64,000 nucleotides of DNA from NCBI RefSeq assembly GCF_016734905.1, contig NZ_JAERPO010000001.1, forward strand, positions 1,240,001 to 1,304,000, given 5' to 3'. Shown here piece by piece: positions 24,736 through 33,905 of the stretch; position 1 is the first letter of the stretch; every line of letters begins with the position of its first letter. The translations under genes and the position numbers were made by a program. The notes under the pieces are model-generated. The model saw only the letters and a list, made by a program, of their open reading frames with translations, did no database searches and was not told the origin of the DNA. This stretch comes from Sphingopyxis jiangsuensis. Lineage in GTDB: Bacteria > Pseudomonadota > Alphaproteobacteria > Sphingomonadales > Sphingomonadaceae.

Positions 24736-25971
24736 CTAGACGTCGTCGGCGGACACCAGCTCTTCGACATTGAGTTCGCCGGTCATCGACGCGACCGTCA
24801 CCGCGACCGCTGCGTCGCCCGTGACGTTGGTGGTCGTGCGCATCATGTCCATGATCCGGTCGACGCCCGCGACAAAGGCGATGGTTTCAAGCGGAACGCC
24901 AACGCTGCCGAAAACCAGCGCCATCATGATGAGTCCTGCGCCGGGTATCCCCGCCGCGCCGATCGCTCCGAGCGTCGCGGTGACCGAAATCATGATATAG
25001 TCGGCGAGGCTCAGGTCGACGCCAAAGATCTGCGCACCGAACAGCGTCGCGAGCCCCAGATACATCGCCGTGCCGTTCATGTTGATCGTCGCGCCGAGCG
25101 AGATGACGAAGCTCGACACACTCGGCGACACGCCAAGGTTGCGCTGCGTGCAACGCAAGGTGACGGGCAGCGTCGCGTTCGACGAAGCGGTCGAATAGCT
25201 GACGGCCATCGCGTCGATCATGCCTCGGAAAAAACCGATGACGGGCACTTTGGCGAGCAGACGGATCATCAACGGATACAGGCCGAAAATGATGAGGAGG
25301 CAACCGAGATAGTTGAGCCCGACGAGCTGCGCGAGCGACTGGAGCGCCTCCATTCCGAGCACGCCCGCAACCCACGCCATCAGTGCAAAAACGCCGAAAG
25401 GGGTCAGCTCCATGACGAGCATCGTGACCTTCTGCATGATGATTGCGCCACTGTCGAAAATTTTGGCGACCGGCGTGCCTTCCTCCTTCGCCATCAGGAT
25501 GCCGATGCCGATCAGCAACGCAAAGACGATGAGCGGCAGCACCTGGACGTCGGCCATCACCTGCACCGGGCTTTCGGGAACGATCGACAGGATCATGTCG
25601 GTCCAGCCCGTCGCGTTCGGCTCGGGCACCGGCCCGCGCTCGATCGCGCTCGTATCGACACCTACGCCCGGCTGAAGGACCGTCCCCAGGCCAAGGCCGA
25701 GCCACACGGCGATTTGACCGGTAACAACGAAAAGCAGCATCGCGCGCCCGCCGACCTTGCCGAGCTTGCGCAGGTCGCCGATCGCGGCGACGCCCGAGAC
25801 GAGCGAAAAGAAAATCAGCGGAACAACGAGCATCTTCACCGCCTTGATGAAGAAGTCCCCGATCCATTTCAGGCTCGCGGCCTCCGGCCCCCACAGAAAT
25901 CCGGTCAATACGCCGAGGACGAGCGCACCGACGACGCGCTGCCAAAGGGGAATGCGGAACCACCAACCCAT
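24736..25971 (-). CDS. Dicarboxylate/amino acid:cation symporter (DAACS family)
   Basis: A 411-residue inner-membrane symporter of the DctA/GltP family. There are eight helices plus two re-entrant loops. Landmarks are STASSNATLPVTL (HP1 Ser-rich tip), NMNGTAMYLGLATLF in TM7 (NMDGT-like), GAAGIPGAGLIMM (HP2) and DRIMDMMRTTTNVTGDA in TM8 with the Asp and Asn that bind substrate and cation. It imports a C4-dicarboxylate or amino acid with Na+ or H+. ATG 25971 opens the first helix; the upstream extension to 26046 is dropped. No sensor kinase gene is near. Confidence 0.92.
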   Translation of the reverse strand: MGWWFRIPLWQRVVGALVLGVLTGFLWGPEAASLKWIGDFFIKAVKMLVVPLIFFSLVSGVAAIGDLRKLGKVGGRAMLLFVVTGQIAVWLGLGLGTVLQPGVGVDTSAIERGPVPEPNATGWTDMILSIVPESPVQVMADVQVLPLIVFALLIGIGILMAKEEGTPVAKIFDSGAIIMQKVTMLVMELTPFGVFALMAWVAGVLGMEALQSLAQLVGLNYLGCLLIIFGLYPLMIRLLAKVPVIGFFRGMIDAMAVSYSTASSNATLPVTLRCTQRNLGVSPSVSSFVISLGATINMNGTAMYLGLATLFGAQIFGVDLSLADYIMISVTATLGAIGAAGIPGAGLIMMALVFGSVGVPLETIAFVAGVDRIMDMMRTTTNVTGDAAVAVTVASMTGELNVEELVSADDV

Positions 25972-26113
25972 ATAATATCCTTTCACTCCCTGCGTCCGGT
26001 TATGGCTTTTGTTGCCGCGTTGCGGCCCAGCCCCTGTCCCGCGCATTGCTTTTCGCGGCGCACCCTTTCACCAATTCGCGTACCACGTCCAGTAGGCTAC
26101 AACGGCTTGCGCC

Positions 26114-27904
26114 CTAGATGAGCAATGTTATTGCGACGCAGGTCGTCGCCCCGACGATGAGCGTCAGCGGAATGCCCGCGCGGAAGAAATCGACGAAACG
26201 GTAATTGCCCGCCGCATAGACGAGCGTGTTTGTCTGATAGCCGATCGGCGTCGCAAAGCTCGCCGATGCGGCGAACATCACCGCGACGACGAGCGGATAG
26301 GGATCGACGCCAAGATCGCGCGCGACGGCGATGGCAAGCGGGGTGACGAGGATCGCAACTGCGTTATTCGTGATGATCTCGGTCAGCATCACCGAAATGA
26401 CATAGGTGGCGAGCACCAGCCCCCATGGCGGCACGTTGCGGAGCAGCGGCGTGAGTTCGCCCACGACGATCGCGACGCTGCCCGAGTTTTCGAGCGCGAG
26501 CCCCACCGCAAGCATCGCGAAAATGAGGACGAGGACGTTGCCGTCGATCGAATCCCACGCCTCGTCGGCGTCGATACAGCGCGTAACGAGGATAAGCCCA
26601 ACACCGATGATCGCTGCGACGCCGATATCGAGGATGTTGAATGTCGCGAGCAGGACGACGCCGAGCAGCGCACCGATGGCGATCGGGGCCTTGCTGCGCC
26701 GAAATTCGCGCTCGTTGGTCGACCCGACACCATAGAGATGCGGATTGCCATAAAGCTGCCCGACCTGATCGGCGGGGCCGGTGACGAGCACGCGGTCGAT
26801 CGCCTGGATGCGCGCATTGGGCAGGTCGGGGCCCGGGGTCTTGCGAAAGCGGGCAATGCCGAGCACGCGCACCTTGAGCGCCGACAGAAACGGAATTTCG
26901 ACAAGGCGCCGCCCGATGGCGGGATGGCTCGGTGCGATCATCGCTTCGACGATCGCCGTGTCGTCCTGGTCGATGTCGTCATGTCCCGCAGTCAGGCCAA
27001 TCGCGATATTCTTGTTCGCGCGCATCGACAGCAGTTCGGCCAGCTCGAGCCGAAGCACGAGCCGGTCGTCGGCTTCGAGCCGCTCGCTCTCGATCCCGCT
27101 CCGGCGCAGCACCGCGCCACGTTTCAGGCCGACGAGCTTGACGGTGGCGCGCTTCACGAACGGCACATCGCTGACCTTGCGCCCGACGAGCGTTCCGCCC
27201 TTCAGAATGCGGACCTCTGACAGGAAACTGCGATGGTCCTGGCTCAGCGCGATCTGTTGCGGCGTGTCGTCGGGAAGGAAGTGCCGCGCAATCAGAATCA
27301 GCGCGAGCACACCCGCGGCGCCCGCGACAAGTCCGACCGGCGTGATGGTGAAGATACCGAACCGGTCGAGGCCGTTTTCGTCGGCGACGGCGGCGACAAG
27401 CAGGTTCGTCGATGTGCCGATCAGCGTCGTCGTCCCGCCGAGGATCGCAACATAGGAGAGCGGTATCAGCAAGCGTTTCGCGCTCAGCCCCAGCGCGCTC
27501 GCAAGCTTCATCATGATCGGGATCATGACGACGACGACGGGCGTGTTGTTGAGGAAAGCCGAGGCGAAATAGGCGCCGACGAACATTTCGGCGAGCGCCA
27601 GCTTCGGGTGGCGCTGCGCGCGCGCGATAATCCGGTTGGCGATCGCATCGAGCGTCCCGGTACGCAGCAGCGCACCCGACAGGATGAACATTGCGCCGAT
27701 CGTCACCGGCGCCGAATTGGAAAAGACCGAGAACAGGTCCTTGCCCGACAAAATGCCGAGAAACAGGAAGGTGCAGGTGCCAAGGATCGCGACAACTGCC
27801 GCAGGGAAGCGCTCGACGACGAAACCGACGAACATCAGCGCGAGCACGATAAGGCCGATGATCGCCTGATAATCGGCGATGAAGGCCTGCGCCGCCGCGA
27901 TCAT
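26114..27904 (-). CDS. SLC13/DASS-type permease with two RCK_C domains
   Basis: A 596-residue membrane protein of the divalent anion:Na+ symporter group. N-terminal helices hold GALLRTGTLDAIA and NNTPVVVVMIPIM, the SNT-like motif. A central cytosolic part (about 205-375) contains two TrkA_C/RCK_C domains (VRILKGGTLVGRKVSDVPF and VEAMIAPSHPAIGRRLVEIPF). The C-terminal helices repeat the fold (NNAVAILVTPLAIA, FATPIGYQTNTLVY). Sulfate, citrate or other anions are candidates. It starts 4 bp after the aroC stop, the last gene of a tight operon. Confidence 0.88.
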   Translation of the reverse strand: MIAAAQAFIADYQAIIGLIVLALMFVGFVVERFPAAVVAILGTCTFLFLGILSGKDLFSVFSNSAPVTIGAMFILSGALLRTGTLDAIANRIIARAQRHPKLALAEMFVGAYFASAFLNNTPVVVVMIPIMMKLASALGLSAKRLLIPLSYVAILGGTTTLIGTSTNLLVAAVADENGLDRFGIFTITPVGLVAGAAGVLALILIARHFLPDDTPQQIALSQDHRSFLSEVRILKGGTLVGRKVSDVPFVKRATVKLVGLKRGAVLRRSGIESERLEADDRLVLRLELAELLSMRANKNIAIGLTAGHDDIDQDDTAIVEAMIAPSHPAIGRRLVEIPFLSALKVRVLGIARFRKTPGPDLPNARIQAIDRVLVTGPADQVGQLYGNPHLYGVGSTNEREFRRSKAPIAIGALLGVVLLATFNILDIGVAAIIGVGLILVTRCIDADEAWDSIDGNVLVLIFAMLAVGLALENSGSVAIVVGELTPLLRNVPPWGLVLATYVISVMLTEIITNNAVAILVTPLAIAVARDLGVDPYPLVVAVMFAASASFATPIGYQTNTLVYAAGNYRFVDFFRAGIPLTLIVGATTCVAITLLI

Positions 27905-27908
27905 ACGC

Positions 27909-28985
27909 TCAGCCGCATTGCGCCCTGTGGAGCAGCTTGTGGTCGGCGAGGACGAGCGCCATCATCGCCTCGACGACCGGCGCGCCGCGGATGCCGACGC
28001 ACGGGTCGTGTCGCCCCTTTGTTACGATATCGGTCGCCTCGCCCGCCTTGTTGACCGTCGGCACGGGCGTCAGGATCGAACTCGTTGGCTTGAACGCGAC
28101 GCGGACGACCACGGGCTGCCCCGTCGAAATGCCCCCGGCTATGCCGCCCGCATTGTTCGACAGGAAATCGGGGCGGTTGCTGCCGTCGGTCGCAGGACGC
28201 ATCGGGTCGGCATTTTCCTCGCCGCGCAGCCGCGCCGCGTTGAAGCCAGCGCCGATTTCAACGCCCTTCACCGCATTTATCCCCATCATCGCCGCCGCCA
28301 GATCGGCGTCGAGCTTGGCATAGACAGGGGCGCCCCACCCGGCAGGCACGTCGCTGGCCGCGCATTCGATGACCGCGCCTAGCGAGCTTCCGGCCTTGCG
28401 CGCTGCGTCCATCAGCCCTTCCCACCGCTGAGCCGCCGCGGGATCGGGGCAGAAGAAGGGGTTGCGGTCGATCTCCTCAAGATCGAAATTGGCGGGATCG
28501 ATCGCATCGCCCCCGATTTCGGCAACCCACGCATGGATCTGAACTTCGGGGATGACGAGCCGCGCCACCGCGCCCGCCGCCACCCGCGCTGCGGTCTCGC
28601 GCGCGCTCGACCGGCCGCCGCCGCGATAGTCGCGGATGCCGTATTTGGCGTCATAGGCATAATCGGCGTGGCCGGGGCGATAGGCTTGCGCGATCTCGCC
28701 ATAATCCTTCGACCGCTGGTCGACATTCTCGATCATCAGGCTGATCGGCGTGCCCGTCGTCTTGCCCTCGAACACCCCCGACAGGATGCGCACCTGATCG
28801 GGTTCCTTGCGCTGCGTGGTATGGCGCGACTGGCCCGGGCGGCGCTTGTCGAGAAAAGGCTGGATATCCGCCTCCGACAGCGACAGGCGCGACGGGCAAC
28901 CGTCGACGACCGCACCGAGCGCGGGGCCATGGCTTTCCCCCCAGGTCGTGAAGCGAAGAACGCGCCCGAAGCTGTTGAAACTCAT
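27909..28985 (-). CDS. aroC: Chorismate synthase
   Basis: A 358-residue FMN-dependent enzyme making chorismate from EPSP, the end of the shikimate pathway. Signatures are [17 protein letters not shown] near the N-terminus, [29 protein letters not shown] (split by two conserved Arg/His) and [20 protein letters not shown]. His and Asp near residues 106 and 339 act in catalysis in this family (SHGP and RHDPCVG). Length is normal. It lies between the GNAT and SLC13 genes in the operon. Confidence 0.96.
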   Translation of the reverse strand: MSFNSFGRVLRFTTWGESHGPALGAVVDGCPSRLSLSEADIQPFLDKRRPGQSRHTTQRKEPDQVRILSGVFEGKTTGTPISLMIENVDQRSKDYGEIAQAYRPGHADYAYDAKYGIRDYRGGGRSSARETAARVAAGAVARLVIPEVQIHAWVAEIGGDAIDPANFDLEEIDRNPFFCPDPAAAQRWEGLMDAARKAGSSLGAVIECAASDVPAGWGAPVYAKLDADLAAAMMGINAVKGVEIGAGFNAARLRGEENADPMRPATDGSNRPDFLSNNAGGIAGGISTGQPVVVRVAFKPTSSILTPVPTVNKAGEATDIVTKGRHDPCVGIRGAPVVEAMMALVLADHKLLHRAQCG

Positions 28986-28991
28986 CGTCCC

Positions 28992-29522
28992 CTATCCCAG
29001 TCGGCCGAATGCTGGCGCATAGTCCGCCCGGCCGCCTTGCGGCCATTCGGCGTTCGAGTCCAGCATCATCGCCATGAAATGCGGCCCTGAAAACGGGGAC
29101 GCGAAGCGATCGGCAAGATCGATGGAATAGCCAAAGCGCCGGTAATAGTCGACGTGCCCCAGCACGAAACTCATCGCAATGCCTTGCTGACGAAGCGCAT
29201 CGAGCCCGGCGTTGATGAGCGCTGCGCCGATGCCTTCACCCTGCCGAGCGCGAACCACCGACACGGGCGCAAGCCCCGCTGCCGACAGCGCGGCGCCGTC
29301 CGCCTCGACATCCATCCGACTGAACAGCACATGTCCGACCAGCGCACTACCGCTTTCGGCGACGAGCGAGACGAGTGCGTCGCCATCGTCACTCAGCATC
29401 CGTACCAGCTCAGCCTCGCCCTGATGACCGAATTCGGTCTGTGCAAAAGCCGCGCGAACGAGCAGGTCAATATCCTCGGCATCGGTCTTGCTGGCTGACC
29501 GTATCAGCAGTTCGTCAGGCAA
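28992..29522 (-). CDS. GNAT N-acetyltransferase, YhbS-like
   Basis: A 176-residue GNAT. The acetyl-CoA pyrophosphate loop is VRARQGEGIGAALI, and the following VLGHVDYYRRFGYS is typical of YhbS-type proteins. The acceptor is unknown. Its ATG (29522) overlaps the fabI stop by 8 bp, so it is translated together with the fatty-acid gene; aroC follows 6 bp later. Confidence 0.87.
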   Translation of the reverse strand: MPDELLIRSASKTDAEDIDLLVRAAFAQTEFGHQGEAELVRMLSDDGDALVSLVAESGSALVGHVLFSRMDVEADGAALSAAGLAPVSVVRARQGEGIGAALINAGLDALRQQGIAMSFVLGHVDYYRRFGYSIDLADRFASPFSGPHFMAMMLDSNAEWPQGGRADYAPAFGRLG

Positions 29523-30342
29523 GCGCGATATCCGGCGCGTCTTCCTGTTTCATGCCGATGGTGTGATAGCCCGCGTCGACATGGTGCGTTTCGCCCGTCA
29601 CGCCGCTTGCCAGATCGCTCAGCAGATAGAGCGCCGATCCGCCCACATCGTCGATCGTAACGTTGCGGCGCAGCGGCGCATTGAACTCGTTCCACTTCAG
29701 GATCAGGCGGAAATCGCCGATTCCGCTCGCCGCCAGCGTCTTGATCGGCCCTGCCGAAATTGCGTTCACGCGAACGCCCTGCGGGCCATAATCATTGGCG
29801 AGATATTTGACGCTCGTCTCGAGCGCCGATTTGGCGACGCCCATGACATTGTAATGCGGGATGACCTTTTCGGCGCCATAATAGCTGAGCGTCAGCAGCG
29901 ACCCGCCGCCCTTGCCCGTTTCGGGGTCATAGGGCGTCATCATCGCCGCCGCGCGCTGCGCGACCGCGGTGAAGCTGTACACGCTGATGTTCATCGTCAT
30001 CAGGAAGTCGTCGAGCGTCACATCGGCATATTTGCCCCGCAGCGCCTCCTTGTTCGTATAGCCGATGGCGTGGACAACGAAGTCGATCGTCGGCCAGCGG
30101 TCGGCGAGCGTCGCAAAGGCGGCGTCGAGATTGCTCATGTCGCCAACGTCGCAGTCGATCAGGAAATCGCAGCCGAGCTGGTCGGCGAGCGGCTTGACCC
30201 GCTTCAGCATCACTTCGCCCTGATAGCTGATCGCAAGTTCGGCGCCGTGCTCGTGCAGCGCCTTCGCAATGCCCCATGCGAGCGACTTGTCGTTGGCAAG
30301 CCCCATGATCAGCCCGCGCTTGCCCTTCATCAGACCCGTCAT
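29515..30342 (-). CDS. fabI: Enoyl-[acyl-carrier-protein] reductase (NADH)
   Basis: A 275-residue SDR enzyme that reduces trans-2-enoyl-ACP in each round of fatty-acid elongation. The cofactor region reads GKRGLIMGLANDKSLAWGIA (FabI-type, GxxxxxSxxxxG spacing). The active-site pair is Tyr164 and Lys171 in HYNVMGVAKS. LTLSYYGAEKVIP precedes it, and this is the target region of FabI inhibitors. Its start overlaps the brkB stop (ATGA). Confidence 0.96.
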   Translation of the reverse strand: MTGLMKGKRGLIMGLANDKSLAWGIAKALHEHGAELAISYQGEVMLKRVKPLADQLGCDFLIDCDVGDMSNLDAAFATLADRWPTIDFVVHAIGYTNKEALRGKYADVTLDDFLMTMNISVYSFTAVAQRAAAMMTPYDPETGKGGGSLLTLSYYGAEKVIPHYNVMGVAKSALETSVKYLANDYGPQGVRVNAISAGPIKTLAASGIGDFRLILKWNEFNAPLRRNVTIDDVGGSALYLLSDLASGVTGETHHVDAGYHTIGMKQEDAPDIALA

Positions 30343-31415
30343 ATATTTTCTCCGGCTTCGGCAATTCTTTCGTCCACGCGCCCAATAGCGTGATGGTCCA
30401 AATCCTCAACCTCGACGAGCGCGGCGTTGAGTTCGGCACCGATGACCATACCCAATCCGACGAGGTAGAAAAAGAAAAGCGCGACCATCACTCCGGCAAG
30501 GCTGCCATAGGTCGCGTCATAGCGGAGCAGGCCCGCAAGCAGCGGCGGCAGCGCGAGCGTCACGCCGATCCACCACAAGGTCGTAAACAGCGCACCCGGC
30601 CATTTGGGACAGTGCTTGAGCCGCCGGTATTTCGACGGGGTCAGCCAATAGAAGAGCATATAGATGGCAAGAAACAGACCGAAGCCCGACACGCCGCGCG
30701 AAATCGCAACCGCGCCTGCCGTTTGATAGGCTGCGGGAAGAAAGCGGGCAACGAACTGCTCGATCCCCGAAATCAGCACCTGCAGGCTGAACGACAGCAA
30801 CATCAAGACGACCGCGCCGGTGATGATGCCGATCGACAGCAAGCGATAATGAAAAAAGCCCTTGGAAAAATGGGTGCCATAGGCACGGCGCAGAATGTCG
30901 CGGATCGTTTCGACCAGGCTGCCGACGGTCCAGAGCGCGACGAGCGCGCCGAGCCATAGGAAAAGCCCGGTGCGCGCCGTCATCACCTCGCGGATAGGCC
31001 CTGCGAGCGCGCGCGCGACGGTGGGAGGCATCAACGAAAACACCGCTTCGATCGCGGCCTCACCGCCCGCGCTACCACCGATCAGGCTGAGTGCCGCAGC
31101 AAGAAGAATGAAGAAGGGGAACAACGCGATCAGCGCCAGATAGGCAAGATTGCCGGCGTGGATAAACCCGTCCGTATAGGTGCCGACGACCACGCGCCGG
31201 AGAATCTCGAACACCCGCGTACCGGGGCCGAGCCGCTCGCGGCCGCGCTCGATAATGCCGAGCGAATGGGCGCGGACATGGGTGCGTTTTGCGCGCTCGG
31301 CGCGCGCTTCGGGCGAGTGCGGCGAGTGACCCTCGGCGAAAAACTCCCGATCGACCTCTTCGGCAACCTCGCGCTCCAGCGCATCGACCGATTCAGGATT
31401 GGGTTTATCGCTCAC
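30339..31415 (-). CDS. YihY/BrkB family membrane protein
   Basis: A 358-residue inner-membrane protein of the YihY (formerly annotated RNase BN) family. A charged N-terminal region of about 75 residues precedes six helices. Family marks are GNLAYLALIALFPFFILLAA, LWTVGSLVETIRDILRRAYG and LFFFYLVGLGMVIGAELNAAL. The role is unproven; transporter or envelope functions have been proposed. The RNase label is outdated. It starts 3 bp after the dnaJ-like gene and couples to fabI. Confidence 0.88.
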   Translation of the reverse strand: MSDKPNPESVDALEREVAEEVDREFFAEGHSPHSPEARAERAKRTHVRAHSLGIIERGRERLGPGTRVFEILRRVVVGTYTDGFIHAGNLAYLALIALFPFFILLAAALSLIGGSAGGEAAIEAVFSLMPPTVARALAGPIREVMTARTGLFLWLGALVALWTVGSLVETIRDILRRAYGTHFSKGFFHYRLLSIGIITGAVVLMLLSFSLQVLISGIEQFVARFLPAAYQTAGAVAISRGVSGFGLFLAIYMLFYWLTPSKYRRLKHCPKWPGALFTTLWWIGVTLALPPLLAGLLRYDATYGSLAGVMVALFFFYLVGLGMVIGAELNAALVEVEDLDHHAIGRVDERIAEAGENI

Positions 31416-31418
31416 CGG

Positions 31419-32333
31419 TCACACGCCGAGGTCGGCCCGCACCGCGCGCTTGTCCGACCATGCATCGACCAGCTTCGCCAGATCGGCGTCGTCGCCCGGC
31501 AGATCGACCATCAACCGCACGAGCTGGTCGCCGCGCCCGCCGCCCTTCTGGCTGAATCCCTTTCCTTTCAGCCGCATCACCTTCCCCGACGTCGAGCCTG
31601 CGGGGATCGAGAGCATGACCGGGCCGTCGACCGTCGGAACCTTGACCTTTGCGCCTTTCACGGCCTCGGTCAGCGTGACGGGCAGGTCGAGCCGGATATT
31701 CGCTCCGTCGCGTTCGAAAAAGGGGTGGTCCTTGACCGTGATGGTGACGATGCCGTCGCCATTGCCGCCGGGTCCCGGTTGCCCCTTGCCCGCCAGGCGC
31801 ATCTGTGTCCCGGTTTCAACGCCCGCGGGCAGCTTGAGATCAATCGTGCCGCCGTCGGCGAGCGTGATGCGTTGCGGCGCCTGCGTCGCGGCGTCGATGA
31901 ACGATACCGACAGCCGATAGGCGACATTGGCGCCTTTGGGCGGCGGCGCCTGACGTCCGCCAAAACCGCCGAACGGACCGCCGCCCGCGCGGCCACCGAA
32001 CAGCCCTTCGAAAATATCGGCGAAGTCGGCGCCATCCCCGCCAAAGCCGCCCTGCGCGCCCCGCGGGTCGCCGCGAAACCCGCCGCCGCCATAGCCGAAG
32101 GGCATGGCCGGGTTTCCATCGGCGTCGATTTCACCGCGGTCGAATTGCGCCCTCTTCGTCTTGTCGGAGAGCAGGTCATAGGCCTTGGTCGCGTCCGAGA
32201 ATTTCTCGGCCGCTTTCGGGTTATCCTTGTTCCGGTCGGGGTGAAGCTCTTTCGCGAGCTTGCGATATGCCGATTTGATCTCCGCGTCGCTTGCGCCCTT
32301 TGCGACGCCCAGGGTGGAATAGGGATCTGCCAT
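31419..32333 (-). CDS. DnaJ-class co-chaperone, CbpA-type (no zinc finger)
   Basis: A 304-residue J-protein. The J domain covers residues 1-70, with HPD at 31-33 (KELHPDRNK). A Gly/Phe-rich linker follows (about 80-135). Two beta-barrel peptide-binding domains make up the rest (RLSVSFIDAATQAPQRITL and VKVPTVDGPVMLSIPAGS). There are no CxxCxGxG repeats, so it is CbpA-like rather than DnaJ. It activates DnaK ATPase. It is the first gene of the 32.3-26.1 kb operon, and its promoter must lie in the 169 bp shared with pdxH. Confidence 0.92.
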   Translation of the reverse strand: MADPYSTLGVAKGASDAEIKSAYRKLAKELHPDRNKDNPKAAEKFSDATKAYDLLSDKTKRAQFDRGEIDADGNPAMPFGYGGGGFRGDPRGAQGGFGGDGADFADIFEGLFGGRAGGGPFGGFGGRQAPPPKGANVAYRLSVSFIDAATQAPQRITLADGGTIDLKLPAGVETGTQMRLAGKGQPGPGGNGDGIVTITVKDHPFFERDGANIRLDLPVTLTEAVKGAKVKVPTVDGPVMLSIPAGSTSGKVMRLKGKGFSQKGGGRGDQLVRLMVDLPGDDADLAKLVDAWSDKRAVRADLGV

Positions 32334-32502
32334 AAACCTGTCTGTAGCCTGATATGCCGACGGGCGAAAAGGCCCGATTGCCGACCGATGTGGGAAAGCC
32401 GCGTCACCCGGTCAAGCGCTTTGCAATATGTGGTTTTCATTCGGCACCGGGTAGCGCACCGACGGCACAGGCTTTCGCTCGACGCGACAGGCGCTCGGCA
32501 TT

Positions 32503-33093
32503 ATGACCGCGGACATGACGAACGACCCCTTTGACCTGTTCGACGCCTGGTTCGCCGAAGCGGCGGCGAGCGAACCCAATGACGCCAATGCAATGGCGCT
32601 CGCGACGACCACCCCCGCAGGGCTTCCATCGCTCCGAATGGTCCTTCTCAAAGGGCATGGCCCCGACGGCTTCATCTTCTACACCAATCTCGACAGCCGA
32701 AAGGGCGGCGAACTCGCGGAGAATCCTCATGTCGCGCTGCTCTTTCACTGGAAGTCGCTGCGCCGTCAGATCCGCATCGAAGGCCCGGTCGTGCCCGTCG
32801 ACGATCGCGTCGCCGACGCCTATTTCGCGACCCGCAGCCGCGACAGCCAGCTTGGCGCCTGGGCGAGCGACCAGTCGCGTCCGCTCGACCGGCGCGAGAC
32901 GTTCGAGGCGCGTTTCGTCGACATGCAGCGGCGCTTCGAAGGGCAGGACGTCCCGCGCCCGCCGCGCTGGTCGGGTTGGCGCGTCGTGCCCGACCGCATC
33001 GAATTCTGGCAGGACCGCGCGCACCGGCTGCACGAGCGCACGCTGTTCGAACGCGACGGCGATGCCTGGACGAAGGGAATGCTCTATCCATGA
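32503..33093 (+). CDS. pdxH: Pyridoxamine 5'-phosphate oxidase
   Basis: A 196-residue FMN enzyme that oxidises PNP or PMP to pyridoxal 5'-phosphate, the cofactor of SufS and many others. Motifs are PSLRMVLLKGHGPDGFIFYT, NLDSRKGGELAENPHVALLF and the Arg-rich C-terminus with WSGWRVVPDRIEFWQDR and LYP at the end. Length is slightly below the usual 210-220 because of a short N-terminus. The stop overlaps the phzF ATG. Confidence 0.95.
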   Translation: MTADMTNDPFDLFDAWFAEAAASEPNDANAMALATTTPAGLPSLRMVLLKGHGPDGFIFYTNLDSRKGGELAENPHVALLFHWKSLRRQIRIEGPVVPVDDRVADAYFATRSRDSQLGAWASDQSRPLDRRETFEARFVDMQRRFEGQDVPRPPRWSGWRVVPDRIEFWQDRAHRLHERTLFERDGDAWTKGMLYP

Positions 33094-33905
33094 GCTGGCG
33101 CCGTTTTCCGATCACCCGCGTCGACGCATTTGCCGACCGGCCCTTCGCAGGAAATCCCGCGGCGGTGATGCCACTCGACGACTGGCTCGACGATGCGACA
33201 TTGCTCGCGATGGCTGCCGAGAACAATCTGTCCGAAACTGCCTTCCTGGTCCCCGACGACAGCGACGACGCCGATTATGAGCTGCGCTGGTTCACGCCGG
33301 GGCTGGAGATTGCTCTGTGCGGGCACGCGACGCTCGCCAGCGGGCACGTGCTGCTCACCGCGGCACCCTATCGCGACAAGATGCTGTTCCGCACGCGCAA
33401 GGCCGGCGTGCTGACGGTCGCGCGCGATGGCGAAGATGGCTATCGCATGGCGCTCCCCGCCTTTCCGCCGGAACCCAAGCCACTCGCCGGGATTGCGGCT
33501 GCGGTCGGCGGAACGCCGGTCGAGACGCTGTGGCACGATGGGCGCTATGCCGTGCTTGTCTACGCGACTGCCGCCGAAGTGCGCGGGCTCGCCCCCGACA
33601 TGGCGGCGCTCCGCGCGATCGGCGACGTGCAGGCCATTGCGACCGCGCCCGGATCGGGCGATGCGGCAGGAAGCGACATCGTCAGCCGGGTTTTCGTCCC
33701 CGGAGCGGGGGTCGACGAAGACCCGGTGACGGGCTCGGCGCATTGCGTGTTGACGCCCTATTGGACGAAGCGGCTCGGCCGCGACCGTTTCACGGCCTTT
33801 CAGGCGAGCGCACGCGGCGGCCATCTCGGCTGCCGCCTCGACGGCGACCGTGTCGAGCTGTCGGGTCGTTGCGTCACGACGCTGACCGGCGAATTCCTGC
33901 TATAG
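33090..33905 (+). CDS. PhzF-family isomerase-like protein
   Basis: A 271-residue protein of the PhzF/diaminopimelate-epimerase-like fold. VDAFADRPFAGNPAAVMPL and NNLSETAFLV contain the acid residue that shuttles the proton in PhzF. FTPGLEIALCGHATLASGHVL and DEDPVTGSAHCVLTPYW are the paired substrate loops. No other phenazine gene is near, so a general isomerase role is more likely. ATG 33090 overlaps the pdxH stop. Its last 6 bp overlap the convergent serine hydrolase gene. Confidence 0.91.
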   Translation: MSWRRFPITRVDAFADRPFAGNPAAVMPLDDWLDDATLLAMAAENNLSETAFLVPDDSDDADYELRWFTPGLEIALCGHATLASGHVLLTAAPYRDKMLFRTRKAGVLTVARDGEDGYRMALPAFPPEPKPLAGIAAAVGGTPVETLWHDGRYAVLVYATAAEVRGLAPDMAALRAIGDVQAIATAPGSGDAAGSDIVSRVFVPGAGVDEDPVTGSAHCVLTPYWTKRLGRDRFTAFQASARGGHLGCRLDGDRVELSGRCVTTLTGEFLL

